Assembly: GCA_014526335.1 (NCBI GenBank)
Contig: JACTAT010000039.1
Span: 8,405,484 to 8,469,483 of the forward strand
DNA length: 64,000 nt
Source of the DNA: Chrysaora quinquecirrha
Taxonomy: Eukaryota > Cnidaria > Scyphozoa > Semaeostomeae > Pelagiidae
Direction: 5' to 3'
The notes beneath the pieces are model-generated. The model saw only the letters and a program-made list of their open reading frames with translations, had not been told where the DNA came from and did no database searches. The number at the start of each line of letters is the position of its first letter. The first letter of the stretch is position 1. Below, one piece after another: positions 1-10,979 of the stretch. The position numbers and the translations under genes were made by a program.

Positions 1-70
1 TAAGCTCTATGGCTCAGTGGAAACGTCATTGGCTCTCTTGTCATGCAGTCCTGATACGAGTCCCATGTGG
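1..70 (+). repeat. tRNA-like / SINE head fragment at window edge
   Basis: An A-box-like TGGCTCAGTGG (positions 10-20) is followed about 35 bases later by a B-box-like GATACGAGTCCC. This is the spacing of an internal RNA polymerase III promoter. Clean cloverleaf stems are not evident, so a tRNA-derived SINE remnant inside a GLDC intron is more likely than a functional tRNA gene. The element may continue outside the window. Confidence 0.3.
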
Positions 71-94
71 AAAAATCTAAGGCTATATATTTAC

Positions 95-3000
95 CGAGAG
101 GTACACCAAATCGTTGACTGCTTCCGACAGCTATATCACAGCCGAATTCTCCTGGTGGTCTGATGACTGTCAATGCTAATAGATCTGTTGCACATATGGC
201 AATCGCCTACAGGAAAACGTAATCCGGATTAGGGTAGGATGAGATCAGATTGAGTGAGAATGATCTAAAAAGGACAATTAGGAAAAGGTCGATCAAATAA
301 TATAAGATAAGGAAAAATGGATCAAGATTGCAGATTCAACCTGACAGATTGGGTCGAGCAGCAGAGGAAGAGTAGGATCAAACAAAATAGGATCAAACCA
401 TTGTTCTTGGATAAGTTTGGATTGGGCCGATTAAGTCGGATCATATCAAGATAACATAGCCGAGTCTCAAAGCACATCTGATAGATCCTGTATGGTCAAA
501 ATCAAGTTAAATACAAACGGGCGTAAAGAACTGTTCCGAAAATGCACATAAACATGTTTATAAAAGGACATGGGATGATAAGGTTGTGAAAAACCAGGCA
601 AGACGACGGCAAATCAGATAAGAACAACGAAAAGACAATCCAGTTCGAGCGCATTAGATCCGATTGAATCGTTTTTCAATCGACTACAAGTGAATCGAAA
701 GAACAATGCAAAGACTTACATTGCCAGCATGTGCGGCTGAAACAAGACCTGAAAAATCCAAAATCCGACCATTTGTGTCCGGATATTGAAAGAGAACGCC
801 AGCAATGTCTTTTTTAGAAAAATCAAATGTCTCCCAATCACCAACGATGACTTCAACGCCAGGACCAGTCGTTCTAGAAGAAAACAAGATAACAATGCAG
901 TAATGATAAAAATTGCTGCCCATATCAAGCAGTAAACATCATTAGGAACCAGAGAGACTACTAACTTATAACGACTTTTCGAAATCATTACTTGTTCTTT
1001 TACCAAGACAATACGTTCTTTAAGCTCATACGAGTTGCAGTTAAGAGGGAAAATCGTCCGGGACAACGCAAGCCCACAAAAAAGAACCAGGGCTTACGAA
1101 TCAAGAGCTACATAGAAGCTCAAAATGTCCAAACCTTAACACTGTTCATAAAGGCTTAGTTATTACTGGGATCACTTCCTGCATGTTCACTCATCATGCT
1201 TGTCCACATTTTGGCTCTGGTATCCCTCATCCATTTCATATTTGGAGAAAATTTAAAAACTACTGGTATGCTGGCTCTAAAGATTTTGTTCTTATTTGTA
1301 GGTTTGCACACAGGGAGGTAGGGGCTCTTTTGGGGTAAAGGTACCTGGGGATACAAACCTTGCCCTTGTTTCAACCAATGCTATGGTCTGTGGATGACAA
1401 TTTCGATCAATATAAAACTTTTTCTTCTTTGTAAATCTACGAGATGATGAGGATGAATAAAGGAACGAATAAAAGAGAAAAAACAAAGGGTGACACTGAA
1501 AAAAGATCTATTTGTCAAGATCTATCTGAAAAAAAAACTGAAAAAAGATCTATCTATCAAGCCAAGTAATGATCTATTTGGGTAAAGATTCCCTAGCATT
1601 ATTCTGCCACTATCGCTAGGGACTGCTCTTTAAGACAACTATGAATTGACTACTGTTGGAGACAACTATTGTCAGGCTCATTTTGACATTGCGAACAGTC
1701 AGAGCTAGTTGCTAAATGCTAGTCAGCAATGGGTTGAGACTTATTAATGGCAACTGACCTATATGTGAATGCTTTACATACCTGTGAGATAATGCCATTG
1801 CTTCTGCAGCAGCAGTAGCTTCATCAAGCAGTGACGAATTAGCCATATTCATACCAGTTAAATCAGCTACCATCGTTTGGTAATTTAGAAGTGATTCTAG
1901 TCTTCCTTGTGATATTTCTGCTTGATATGGGGTATACTGTGTTGTCCTTGTAATCAAAATAAAATGACAAAATCTTAAAAGAAGGTGGCAAGAACGATTG
2001 AAGTTGCATTTCAGAGCACTTGTGTTTGATGCCAAGAAACTATATTGTCAATCTACCATTCATCCATTTAAGCTTGAAAGTACATATATTTTGATAGCAT
2101 AGAAACTTCTTATTTTAAAAATAAGAAAGTGTTTTCTTACCATCCCTTATTCTCTAAAACATCTCTAAGGATACTTGTTGGTACAATGCAGTTGTGATAC
2201 CCCATGCCAATGTATGACCTCCAAACTTGATTCCTTCTACCAAATTGCCGTAATTTCACAAGACACTGTTGCTCACCTAAGAGATAGGATTAGCAAAGAA
2301 GGTTTAAATAAGGCAAGCACGGAAACTAGGAGGGAAGCAAGCAAGCATGCAATGAAAAGAAAGTTAGAAAGAAAGCAAGCAAGCAATCAAGCAATTAAGG
2401 AAGCGTGCAAGCAGAAAAAAGCAAGGAGAAGCATGCAAGCATGCAAGCAAAGAAAAGCAAGCCAGCATGCAAGCAAGCAAAAGCAAGCAAGCATGCAAGC
2501 AAGCAAGGAGAAAAGTGCAAGCATGCAAGCAAAGAAAAGCAAGCCAGCATGCAAGCAAGCAATGCATGCAAGCAAGGAGAAGCATGCAAGCAAAGAAAAG
2601 CAAGCCAGCATGCAAGCAAGCAAAAGCAAGAAAGCAAAAGCAAGCAAGCATGCAAGCAAGCAAAAGCAAGCAAGCATGCAAGCAAGCAAGCAAGCATACA
2701 AGCAAGCAAGAAAAAGCAAGCAAGGAAGCAATCTATATTGGTTTATTTTCGTCAGGGTAGGTGGAAGCTATAGAGTTTTTTTGACCTGATATTCCAGAAG
2801 GTATATGCAATCTTTTAATATCAACTCACTCAGAGGAGGATCAAGATTTAGGTCTCCATGAAATCTTATAGATTCTGGCAAAGCTTTTTCCATAAGTTCA
2901 TCAATTGTCTGAAAAAGAAAGAGACATTTGATATTATATCAACAGCAGCTTAAGTATAGTTATTATACAGGTATTCTAAATAGAATGTACAGGATAGGTC

Positions 3001-3998
3001 TCAAATGGCCTTTCAAAGAGAGCATGACTTCCATATGCTACTAGAAACTACACCCTTAAACATGTGTATAAGCCATACTTTTTCCTCATTTTACCATCTA
3101 ATATTTGGGATGTGGCAGCTATACCAGGAACGATAAAGGATAAAATTCCAGTAATGATAGGGATGCCAGAAGCAGTGCAAGGTGGCAAGCAAGCACTCAA
3201 GCAATCTTTATTTGTTAAGGCAGGTCAGGGGTTATGGCAGCTATACAGCTGACATGGACCTGGAGCTTGTGCCCCAAGACCCATATTCTAGGACGAATAC
3301 CTTTGGTACTCATTTACCAACCTCAAAAGGATGGACAGCTGAGTTGACTGTAGGAAAGTGGTCTGGGCAAGATTGGGAACCACAACCTCACAGTTGTGAA
3401 CGGAATGCCTTGACCACTTGGCCATGCCACCTGTCGATTCGATTGAGGCCAGCATCAACAAATTTGGGGCAAAACAATAGGAAAATAAAATAGTTTGGAT
3501 TTTTTTAGGGCAAGGGGGAAGCCACAACCGGTGCCTACGGTACCTATACCTCTGTGCTTCAAGTGCCCCTGAGTACGGGCACCCCACCAACCCCACTCCT
3601 ACCAGCGATTCCCACACAGCTGTCCAAATTGATATCTTTCAACTGTCGCGTGAAGAGGAAAAGGTGGTTAGTAGCCAGATAGATAAGTATCTAATCATCT
3701 TATCTAGCTAAAATTGTGTGTAGGCTAAAAAACGTTTTTATACCTCGAGTTTAAGCATTCGTAACATGTCATCTCTCTCACTTTTTCTCGGACCAATATG
3801 CCTTAGAGCGAAGGCATCTTGTGACGGTAGAATTTCTTTGATGCTAAAGCTCGTCGAACAGCATCTGGTAAAAATTTGGCTGCTTCTTGCGGCGCGAACG
3901 AGAGCTTGACTGTTGCAGTTTTGGCCTAACTTCAAAAACGAGTTCATTGCTCCACAACTCCTCGAACTTGCAGCTGAGAGAAACTTCCTTGCAGACAT
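95..3998 (-). CDS. GLDC: Glycine dehydrogenase (decarboxylating), N-terminal half, 7 exons
   Basis: P-protein of the mitochondrial glycine cleavage system; it decarboxylates glycine using pyridoxal phosphate and passes the aminomethyl group to the H-protein lipoyl arm. Exons in minus-strand order: 3744-3998, 2830-2908, 2141-2276, 1782-1946, 1359-1436, 720-873, 95-206. All have GT/AG borders and compatible phases, giving about 326 residues. The first ~55 residues are rich in S/R/A/N, as expected for a mitochondrial presequence, and run into FALRHIGP, the family start. Further landmarks are [52 protein letters not shown] and [20 protein letters not shown]. The catalytic PLP lysine lies in the C-terminal half, outside the window. 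Intron 2 holds a GCAAG minisatellite and intron 1 holds a SINE. No frame breaks seen. Confidence 0.93.
2323..2732. repeat. GCAAGCAAG minisatellite in GLDC intron 2
   Basis: About 400 bases of imperfect tandem GCAAG/GCATGCAAG units in which GCATGC and AAGCAAGC recur. All frames are open on both strands, producing K/Q/A/S-rich or C/L-rich artefact ORFs. The unit equals the complement of the TTGC-type tail of the SINE at 3183-3450, so it may be an expanded retroposon tail. Confidence 0.9.
3183..3450 (-). repeat. tRNA-derived SINE with TTGC-type tail
   Basis: On the minus strand an A-box-like TGGCCAAGTGG (near 3425) and a B-box-like GTGGTTCCCAATC (near 3380) are followed by a body and an A-rich 3' end terminating in repeated TTGC. 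A second copy of the 3' part lies at 63104-63290 (same orientation) and a third at 38040-38135 (opposite orientation). It sits in GLDC intron 1. Confidence 0.65.
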
Positions 3999-4407
3999 GA
4001 TTCTGCAGAGCCAAAATCAATTCCTGATAGAGAGGATAAACGTTTCTTTTTGACGAAAATCAACCAAAAATTCAGAAATTTATCAGTCAGTTTGTCAACG
4101 TTTTATAACTTCAAGACCAAGTTGTTGTTGCATTCGGATAGACGTAACTGTTCTTATTTGGACATGCGAAAACCAAATATGGTCAATGACCATAATAGAC
4201 TCGACCTCGTGTGGACTTCGACACAGGGAGACCAGTAAGATCTGGTTTTTATGAGGCAGATGAGAAAATATTCATTCTGCTGTAACGGAGCCTCGATGGA
4301 CGGGATGTCTAGGTAATAGGTTCCCTAATCAATCATTGTCTCTGATTTCGACGGGGGCAACAAACTTTGAGAATTAGACCAAGCAAAACAAGGCAGTGGA
4401 AAGGAAT
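3999..4407. other. GLDC 5' flank
   Basis: Region between the GLDC start codon and the left end of the fold-back element. It should contain the GLDC promoter and 5'UTR, but I see no distinctive TATA box or other clear element. Confidence 0.4.
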
Positions 4408-5079
4408 GTAATAACGGTCCCTTGCTTATGTGAAAAGCAAAAACATTGCTCAGTGCTGGAGATGAATGCTCCCCACTTGCATCCACAATGCCGAGACAAT
4501 GTGGCTGAGGCGTCGCATCTTACGGTGGTTCCCGTTACAGGAAATCGCTATTCCCCCCATGAGTCTTCCGCCAGCCAACCGAGGGAGGGTATCCGGCCCC
4601 TAGACCATGTGCTTACGCTTGGATACCCCTTGCTTACGCTTCCAACTCATGACACTAAACAATTATGTGATGCATCGTCTTTATACTCATAGAATTTCTT
4701 CAAGTAATTTCAGCAATTGTGGTAAAACTTTGTCGCGCATGCGCAATGTTTTTGACACTGGTTTAAATGCTTTAGTTCGACTGCTTCATTCTGTTCGAAT
4801 CACTACTTACCATGAGAGATACTTACAAGATAACATTGATGAATATCTTCAAATGTTTTCAGGAAGTGGGCGTCAGTGCATCGGCCCTTAAACTGCCTGA
4901 ATTTCAAACCACCACTAAACATCCGTGATTGGGGAGCACTGGAATATATTCACCTTGAAATAAATTAAATTTCTTGAAACATATTAAAATGCATTCACAT
5001 AAATTATAGATTATTTACATCAACAGAAATCTGATAATCAAATAATGAACAATTTAAGTACTTCTCATCACAATTCAAG

Positions 5080-5960
5080 TGATTTGTGGTACTTGTCAGT
5101 ACTTTGCGGTACTACTTCTCAGTAATTTGCGGTACTTCTTGCTACTTAAGGGCACTTCTCGGTACTTTATGGTACTCGTCAGTACATTGTGGTACTCGTC
5201 TGTACTGTTGTGGTACTTCTCAGTACTCTGTGGTTCCTCTCCGTACTTAATTGTACTTGTCAGTGCTCTGTGGTACTTCTCCGTACATTGTAGTTCTCTT
5301 CTGTGCTTTGTGGTACTTGTCTGTACTTGTTGGTACTTCTCCGTACTTTGTGGTACTTTTCCGTACTTTGTGGTACTTTTCCGTACTTTGTGGTACTTCT
5401 TGGTACTTGAGGGTACTTCTCGGTACTTTATTACTCGTAGTACATTGTGGTCTGTGTACTTTGGTGGTACTTGGTACTTCTGTACTTTGTGGTACTTTTC
5501 CGTACTTTGTGGTACTTTTCCGTACTTTGTGGTACTTCTTGGTACTTGAGGGTACTTCTCGGTACTTTATAGTACTTGTCAGTACTTCGTGGTACTTTTC
5601 AGTACTTTGTGGTACTTGTCAGGACTTTGTGGTACTTCTCAGTACTTTGTGGTTACTTCTTGGTACTTGAGGGTACTTCTCGGTACTTTGTGGTACTTGT
5701 CGGTACATTGTGGTACTCGTCAGTACCTGTTGGTACTTCTCAGTACTCTGTGGTACTTCTCCGTACTTTATTGTACTTGTCAGTGCTCTGTGGTACTTCT
5801 CCGTACATTGTAGTTCTCTGTCTGTGCTTTGTGGTACTTATCGGTACTTTGTGGTACTTCTCAGTACTTTATTGTACTTGTCAGTACTCTGTGGTACTTC
5901 TCCGTACACTGTAGTTCTTCTCCGTGCTTTTTGATACTTGTCAGTACTTGTTGGTTTATT
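5080..5960. repeat. GTACTT decamer array, left arm
   Basis: Tandem degenerate 10-bp units of the form GTACTTNNNN, usually alternating in a 20-bp pair (GTACTTTGTG / GTACTTCTCA). The palindrome GTAC recurs about every helical turn. Reading frames stay open for long stretches and give W/Y/F/S/L/V-rich artefact peptides. Confidence 0.92.
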
Positions 5961-5999
5961 TCTGTTGAGACATAACCTTATCAAGTATGTTAACAGGTA

Positions 6000-6840
6000 A
6001 AATATTTAAAGCAAATTCAAGACTAGTACGTCACTTGTAGAATAGATATTTTTGGTATTGTTTGGTTCTTTAGTCGCTTTTTGTCTTTCTGGTTTTTAAC
6101 TGTTGAGACATGACCTAATTAAGCATGTTAACAGGTAAGTTGTTTAATCGATTCTAAAATATTATTCGTTAGGTAACAATTTTTGTAGAGTGTTGACGCA
6201 CTTTGACTATCAAAATGACAAAAATAAGACCAGTAAGGCCATTATAAGTCTTCTCCAAGTGGGATAGTAGGCTATCATTCGATTCTAAAATATTATTCGT
6301 TAGGTAACAATTTTTGTAGAGTGTTGACGCGCTTTGACTATCAAAATGACAAAAATAAGACCAGTAAGGCCATTATAAGTCTTCTCCAAGTGGGATAGTA
6401 GGCTATCATTCGATTCTAAAATATTATTCGTTAGGTAACAATTTTTGTAGAGCGTTGACGCGCTTTGACTATCAAAATGACAAAAATAAGACCAGTAAGG
6501 CTATTATAAGTCTTCTCCAAGTGGGATAGTAGGCTATCATTCGATTCTAAAATATTATTCGTTAGGTAACAATTTTTGTAGAGTGTTGACGCACATTGAC
6601 TATCAAAATAACAAAATAAGACTAGCAAGGCCAAAATAAGCATTCTTCAAGTGGGATAGGTCTGTTATTCGATTCTAAAGATTTTCTGTTACATCGACTA
6701 TCGAAAAAGACAAAACAAGACCAGCAAGGCTAAAATAAGTTTTCTTCAAGTCAGATATCGGTTTGTTACAGAGGAGGGTTCTTCCATAGTAAAGGTACTT
6801 GGAGATGTGCCCAGATACCTTTGGAACCCAAAACTGGTCT
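6000..6840. repeat. 131-bp tandem repeat in the fold-back loop
   Basis: CGATTCTAAA recurs at 6149, 6280, 6411 and 6542 (exact 131-bp spacing) and again at 6670 in a shortened fifth unit. The first four units are nearly identical. Upstream, a separate partial repeat beginning CTGTTGAGACAT occurs near 5962 and 6102. Confidence 0.9.
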
Positions 6841-6842
6841 TT

Positions 6843-7915
6843 TAATAGTACCACGAAAATTTAATAGTACCACAAAGCACGGAGAAGTACCACAAGGTAC
6901 TGAGAAGTACCACAAAGTACAGACGAGTACCACAAAGTACCGACAAGTACCACAGTGTACTTACGAGTACCATAAAGTACTGACAAGTACCATAAAGTAC
7001 CGAGAAGTACCCTCAAGTACCAAGAAGTGCCACAAAGTACGGAAAAGTACCACCGGAGAAGTAAAGTACGGAAAAGTACCACACCAAGTACGAGTACCAT
7101 AAAGTAGACGAGTACCATAAAGTACAAGTACTCAAGTACAAGTACCACAAAGTACGGAAAAGTCAAAGTACGGAAAAGACAAGTGACAACCACAAAGTAC
7201 CGAGAAGTACCACAAAGTACTGAGAAGTACCACAAAGTACAGACGAGTACCACAATGTACTGACGAGTACCATAAAGTACCGAGAAGTACCCTCAAGTAC
7301 CAAGAAGTACCACAAAGTACGGAAAAGTACCGCGAAATACGGAAAAGTACCAACAAGTTCTGACAAGTACCACAAAGTACCGACAAGTACCACAGTGTAC
7401 TTACGAGTACCATAAAGTACTGACGAGTACCATAAAGTACCGAGAAGTACCCTCAAGTACCAAGAAGTACCACAAAGTACGGAAAAGTACCGCAAAGTAC
7501 GGAAAAGTACCAACAAGTACTGACAAGTGCCACAAAGTACCGAGAAGTACCACAAAGTACTGAGAAGTACCACAAAGTACAGACGAGTACCACAATGTAC
7601 TGACGAGTACCATAAAGTACCGAGAAGTACCCTCAAGTACCAAGAAGTACCACAAAGTACGGAAAAGTACCAACAAGTACTGAAAAGTACCACAAAGTTC
7701 TGACAAGTACCACAAAGTACCGAGAAGTACCACAAAGTACTGAGAAGTACCACAAAGTACAGACGAGTACCACAATGTACTGACGAGTTCCATAAAGTAC
7801 CGAGAAGTGACGAGTACCATAAAGTACCGAGAAGTGCCCTTAAGTAGCAAGAAGTACCGCAAATTACTGAGAAGTAGTACCGCAAAGTTCTGACAAGTAC
7901 CACAAAGCACTTGAA
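6843..7915. repeat. AAGTAC decamer array, right arm
   Basis: Reverse-complement counterpart of the left-arm array: AAGTAC about every 10 bases, with blocks of ~240 bases repeated (for example 7200-7440 resembles 7440-7690 and 7540-7790). This indicates secondary expansion relative to the left arm. Long minus-strand ORFs here are repeat artefacts. Confidence 0.9.
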
Positions 7916-8584
7916 TTGTGATGAGAAGTACTTAAATTGTTCATTATTTGATTATCAGACTTCTGTTGATGTAAATGATCTATAATTTATGTGAATGCAT
8001 TTTAATATGTTTCAAGAAATTTGATTGATTTCAAGGTGAATATATTTCAGTGCTCCCCAATCACGGATGTTTAGTGGTGGTTTGAAATTCAGGCAGTTTA
8101 AGGGCCGATGCACTGACGCCCACTTCCTGAAAACATTTGAAGATATTCATCAATGTTATCTTGTAAGTATCTCTCATGGTAAGTAGTGATTCGAACAGAA
8201 CGAAGCAGTCGAACTAAAGCATTTAAACCAGTGTCAAAAACATTGCGCATGCGCGACAAAGTTTTTACCACAATTGCTTAAATTACTTGAAGAAATTCTA
8301 TGAGTATAAAGACCATGCATCACATAATTGTTCAGTGTCATGAGTTGGAAGCGTAAGCAAGGGGTATCCAAGCGTAAGCACATGGTCTAGGGGCCGGATA
8401 TCCCCTCCCTCGGTTGGCTGGCGGAAGACTCATGGGGGGAATAGCGATTTCCTGTAACGGGAACCACCGTAAGATGCGACGCCTCAGCCACATTGTCTCG
8501 GCATTGTGGATGCAAGTGGGGAGCATTCATCTCCAGCACTGAGCAATGTTTTTGATTTTCACATAAGCAAGGGACCGTTATTAC

Positions 8585-9390
8585 AATGCATTTTAATATA
8601 TTTCAAGTATTTAATTTATTTCAAGGTGAATATATTTCAGTGCTCCCCGTGATTGGATCGCAAAAGTTTTAGACTGCATTTACATTTACACTTCTGCGCA
8701 TGTTCGTGTTATTTTTACATGAAATTTTTTATTTGTTTCATTTTGGGAGACGCGTTGTACCTGTAATACGGCTAGTTTTAGGATAGACCTTTAGGGCATT
8801 TATGTTTGGTTTAGTGTTTTATTAAATTTGCGTGTTACTTTACTTTTGTCATCCGTTCCATGTTGCCGGAAATGGGCAGAGTGGCCAGCTGCGTATTTCT
8901 GTCATCATGTTATGTTATCTGTTAAATGTAACGTTAATTAGCCTTTGTTGTCACGTGATTATGTGTATTATAAATTAGAGTAAAAAGTAATCCCTGAGTA
9001 TCGGATATGTCGAGCTGATAGAGAGACAGAGCATGCATGTGTCGTTCGAAGGGCAAGATGCTTGCGAAAGATCTTGTTGCCTTAGTTGTCGTTTTTAGTC
9101 TGTTCAAAGGAAAGGAACAGATGTAATTTAGAGTAACGCTTGAGAAAGGTTAGCTCTAGAGTTACTACTGCCGTCGTATATTTGTATTGTCGTTTTCGTA
9201 TGCTGTAAAGATAAAGCTCAGGAAAGATTTTTATCTGAAGATTAAAGATGGACATTTACTCGAATTGTGTCGATTTTATTTGTGCCAACCTGCCGGTGAT
9301 ATTTCTAGTTAATAGGTTCCTGATTCGGCTGTCGCGAGTTCGAATCCAGCTGAGCTAGGAATTATCCATTTATTATGGTCTGGGGGCCGG
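8585..9390. other. Intergenic region, possible solo LTR
   Basis: Starts with a partial extra copy of fold-back arm sequence (8585-8656). The rest holds no credible ORF. A TATAAATTAGAG box near 8969, downstream AATAAA-like signals and a short GC-rich stretch would fit a solo long terminal repeat. A B-box-like GAGTTCGAATCC lies near 9340. I could not define ends or a target-site duplication. Confidence 0.3.
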
Positions 9391-10075
9391 ATATTTCCCC
9401 GGGGTACTTCAATGTGTCCATGATTAGACGGTACTTCAATGTGTCCATGATTAGACGGAAAACCAACCCATATGTAGGGAAATTGGCGAATCTGGACTTT
9501 GACAATGGAAAAGGACCCATTTGTATGATAGGATTTTGAAGGATTTCTGACCCATTTGCATGAAAATCGGGAAATTTCAAGCCCTTGTGTATGAATTTGG
9601 TTGATTTTAAAACCCTTTTACAGTGCTAGAATTCACGAAAAGTCTCGCAAAATCGAATCTGACGGCGATTCTTTGCGATCAATGTGACCGAGCTCTGTTT
9701 TTGCTGCTAATTCATCGTTTCGAAAGCAAAAAGCAAAGTAGAAAGGTTGTCAGCCACTTTGCGGTAAATCATAATGGGACCTATTGGTAAGAAAATCCTA
9801 AAATACCAGCCCATCAACCAGAATCGAGCAGAATATCAGACCTATGTGTAGAGAATTTCAGTCGAAAAACCCATCCATATGAGCGGCACGTCCAGTATGT
9901 CTACATCTTGAAGTACCCCCCGGGATATTTCCTCCCTATTCGGCTGGAGGAGGATTAGCGGGAATAGAGATTTCCTGTAATGGGAACCACCGTAAGCCGA
10001 TACAGCGCCTCAGCCACATTGGTGACTTTGTAGATGCAAGTGGGGAGTATCGCTCTATCCCGGGTCAGTTTTTGT
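9360..10075 (-). repeat. Diverged fold-back end copy, split by a MITE
   Basis: 9370-9398 plus 9925-10070 together resemble 8380-8540, one end of the fold-back element (shared GGGGCCGGATAT, CGATTTCCTGTAA-like, GGGAACCACCGTAAG, CGCCTCAGCCACATTG and GATGCAAGTGGGGAG). The two halves are separated by the element at 9399-9924. Confidence 0.8.
9399..9924. mobile_element. hAT-like MITE with 8-bp target duplication
   Basis: Inverted termini of the type CCGGGG(GG)TACTTCAA at both ends, flanked by the direct repeat ATATTTCC at 9391-9398 and 9925-9932. The host copy without an insertion (8390-8420) provides a paralogous empty site and confirms the boundaries. An 8-bp duplication fits the hAT or P superfamilies. 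No transposase is encoded. A subterminal GCGGCACGTCC motif is shared with 33725 and, in variant form, 46890. Confidence 0.8.
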
Positions 10076-10979
10076 CTTTAAATTGCATCTTTGTAGCTAT
10101 GATGAAAAGCAGACTTGCACTCTCCATTCTTTCTTAGCAAAGCAATATATAGAAGATGTATAGACTGCATATAAATATTTATTTCCCATTTATTTCAGCG
10201 TTTTGTCTGAAAACAAAACCAATTGGTCATAAAGATCAGAATCGTGGAAGTAGGATTTGATTCAAGTTTCGCGAATTCAGTAGTCGCGATCTCTTCTTCT
10301 TCAATTGCAGGTAAGAATACAGGATGATCGCCTAAAAAGAACATCTGAGCACGGGACGATGACAGAGGTGAAATGTAGGTGTTGTGATATCAGAAGTAGA
10401 TGACCCAACGATTCCTCGACCATTAGTGTGACACCAACAGGTTCGAGCCCTGACCTTACTCAGCTCCCGAAACGCTCGGTTTGACGTGTACCCTGGATGG
10501 AGTAGCAATGATCGTATTCCTACGGGAATCCTACAAAAAGTGTCGCGGATCTTTATTGGGGCAAAAGGGGCCGTTTTCTATCCACATCTACTACCCCTAC
10601 GGTGTTTCTACCCTTTCTAAAAATCACACAACCAAAGTCACAGAAAATACTCTCATTAAAAATAATATAGCAACGCAAAGATTTAATTTGTGATTTACGT
10701 ACATCAAAATACGAAAAAATATTAGCGAGATTTCACTACCACAACACAAAAAGGGTATAAAAAAACAATTTATTCTATCTTACATTTTCTACATATTCAA
10801 AGTTTGTTTGCTAAAATGGATAACACTTCAAGTCTGGCAGTTACCTAAACACAATTCAACAAATTTCACTTTGGTGCTCCCGAATGCGCGAGCGCACGGG
10901 CCACCAGTGTACAATATCTGTGGAATTCTATCGGCTTTAAGCGGCGTTGCTCTATAAAATTCATTCTTCATCTACTCAA
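10076..10979. other. Intergenic region downstream of SMCR8
   Basis: No convincing coding region. A B-box-like AGGTTCGAGCCC near 10440 suggests a small degraded tRNA-type SINE. The last ~250 bases are A/T-rich and should contain the SMCR8 3'UTR, since SMCR8 is transcribed toward this region. Confidence 0.4.

Larger units (their letters stand above)
4408..8584. mobile_element. Large fold-back (inverted repeat) element
   Basis: The sequence from 4408 (GTAATAACGGTCCCTTGC) inward reappears as its reverse complement ending at 8584. Collinear similarity runs through about 650 bases of unique sequence, then through GTAC-decamer tandem arrays (about 5080-5960 in the left arm, 6850-7915 in the right arm). 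The central ~0.9 kb forms the loop and carries a 131-bp tandem repeat. Arms are roughly 1.5-1.7 kb. No transposase or other credible coding region is present, so it is a non-autonomous fold-back element or MITE-like giant. A target-site duplication could not be assigned with confidence. The right flank (8585-8656) repeats part of the inner arm once more. Confidence 0.85.

Noticed and set aside
1..70. Functional tRNA gene at the left edge
   Set aside because: A- and B-box-like words are present but the stems do not pair well, so it is listed only as a SINE-like fragment.
2364..2789. Long Cys/Leu-rich and Lys/Gln/Ala-rich ORFs on both strands
   Set aside because: They lie entirely in the GCAAG minisatellite, are open in all frames, and have no start context or splice support.
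5079..7910. Several 70-246-codon ORFs rich in W, Y, F, C, S and L, looking like membrane proteins
   Set aside because: They are translations of the GTAC decamer arrays; the same peptide words appear in other frames and on both strands.
8900..9330. Solo LTR
   Set aside because: TATA-like and polyadenylation-like words occur, but no TG...CA ends or target duplication could be fixed, so it is not called as an element.
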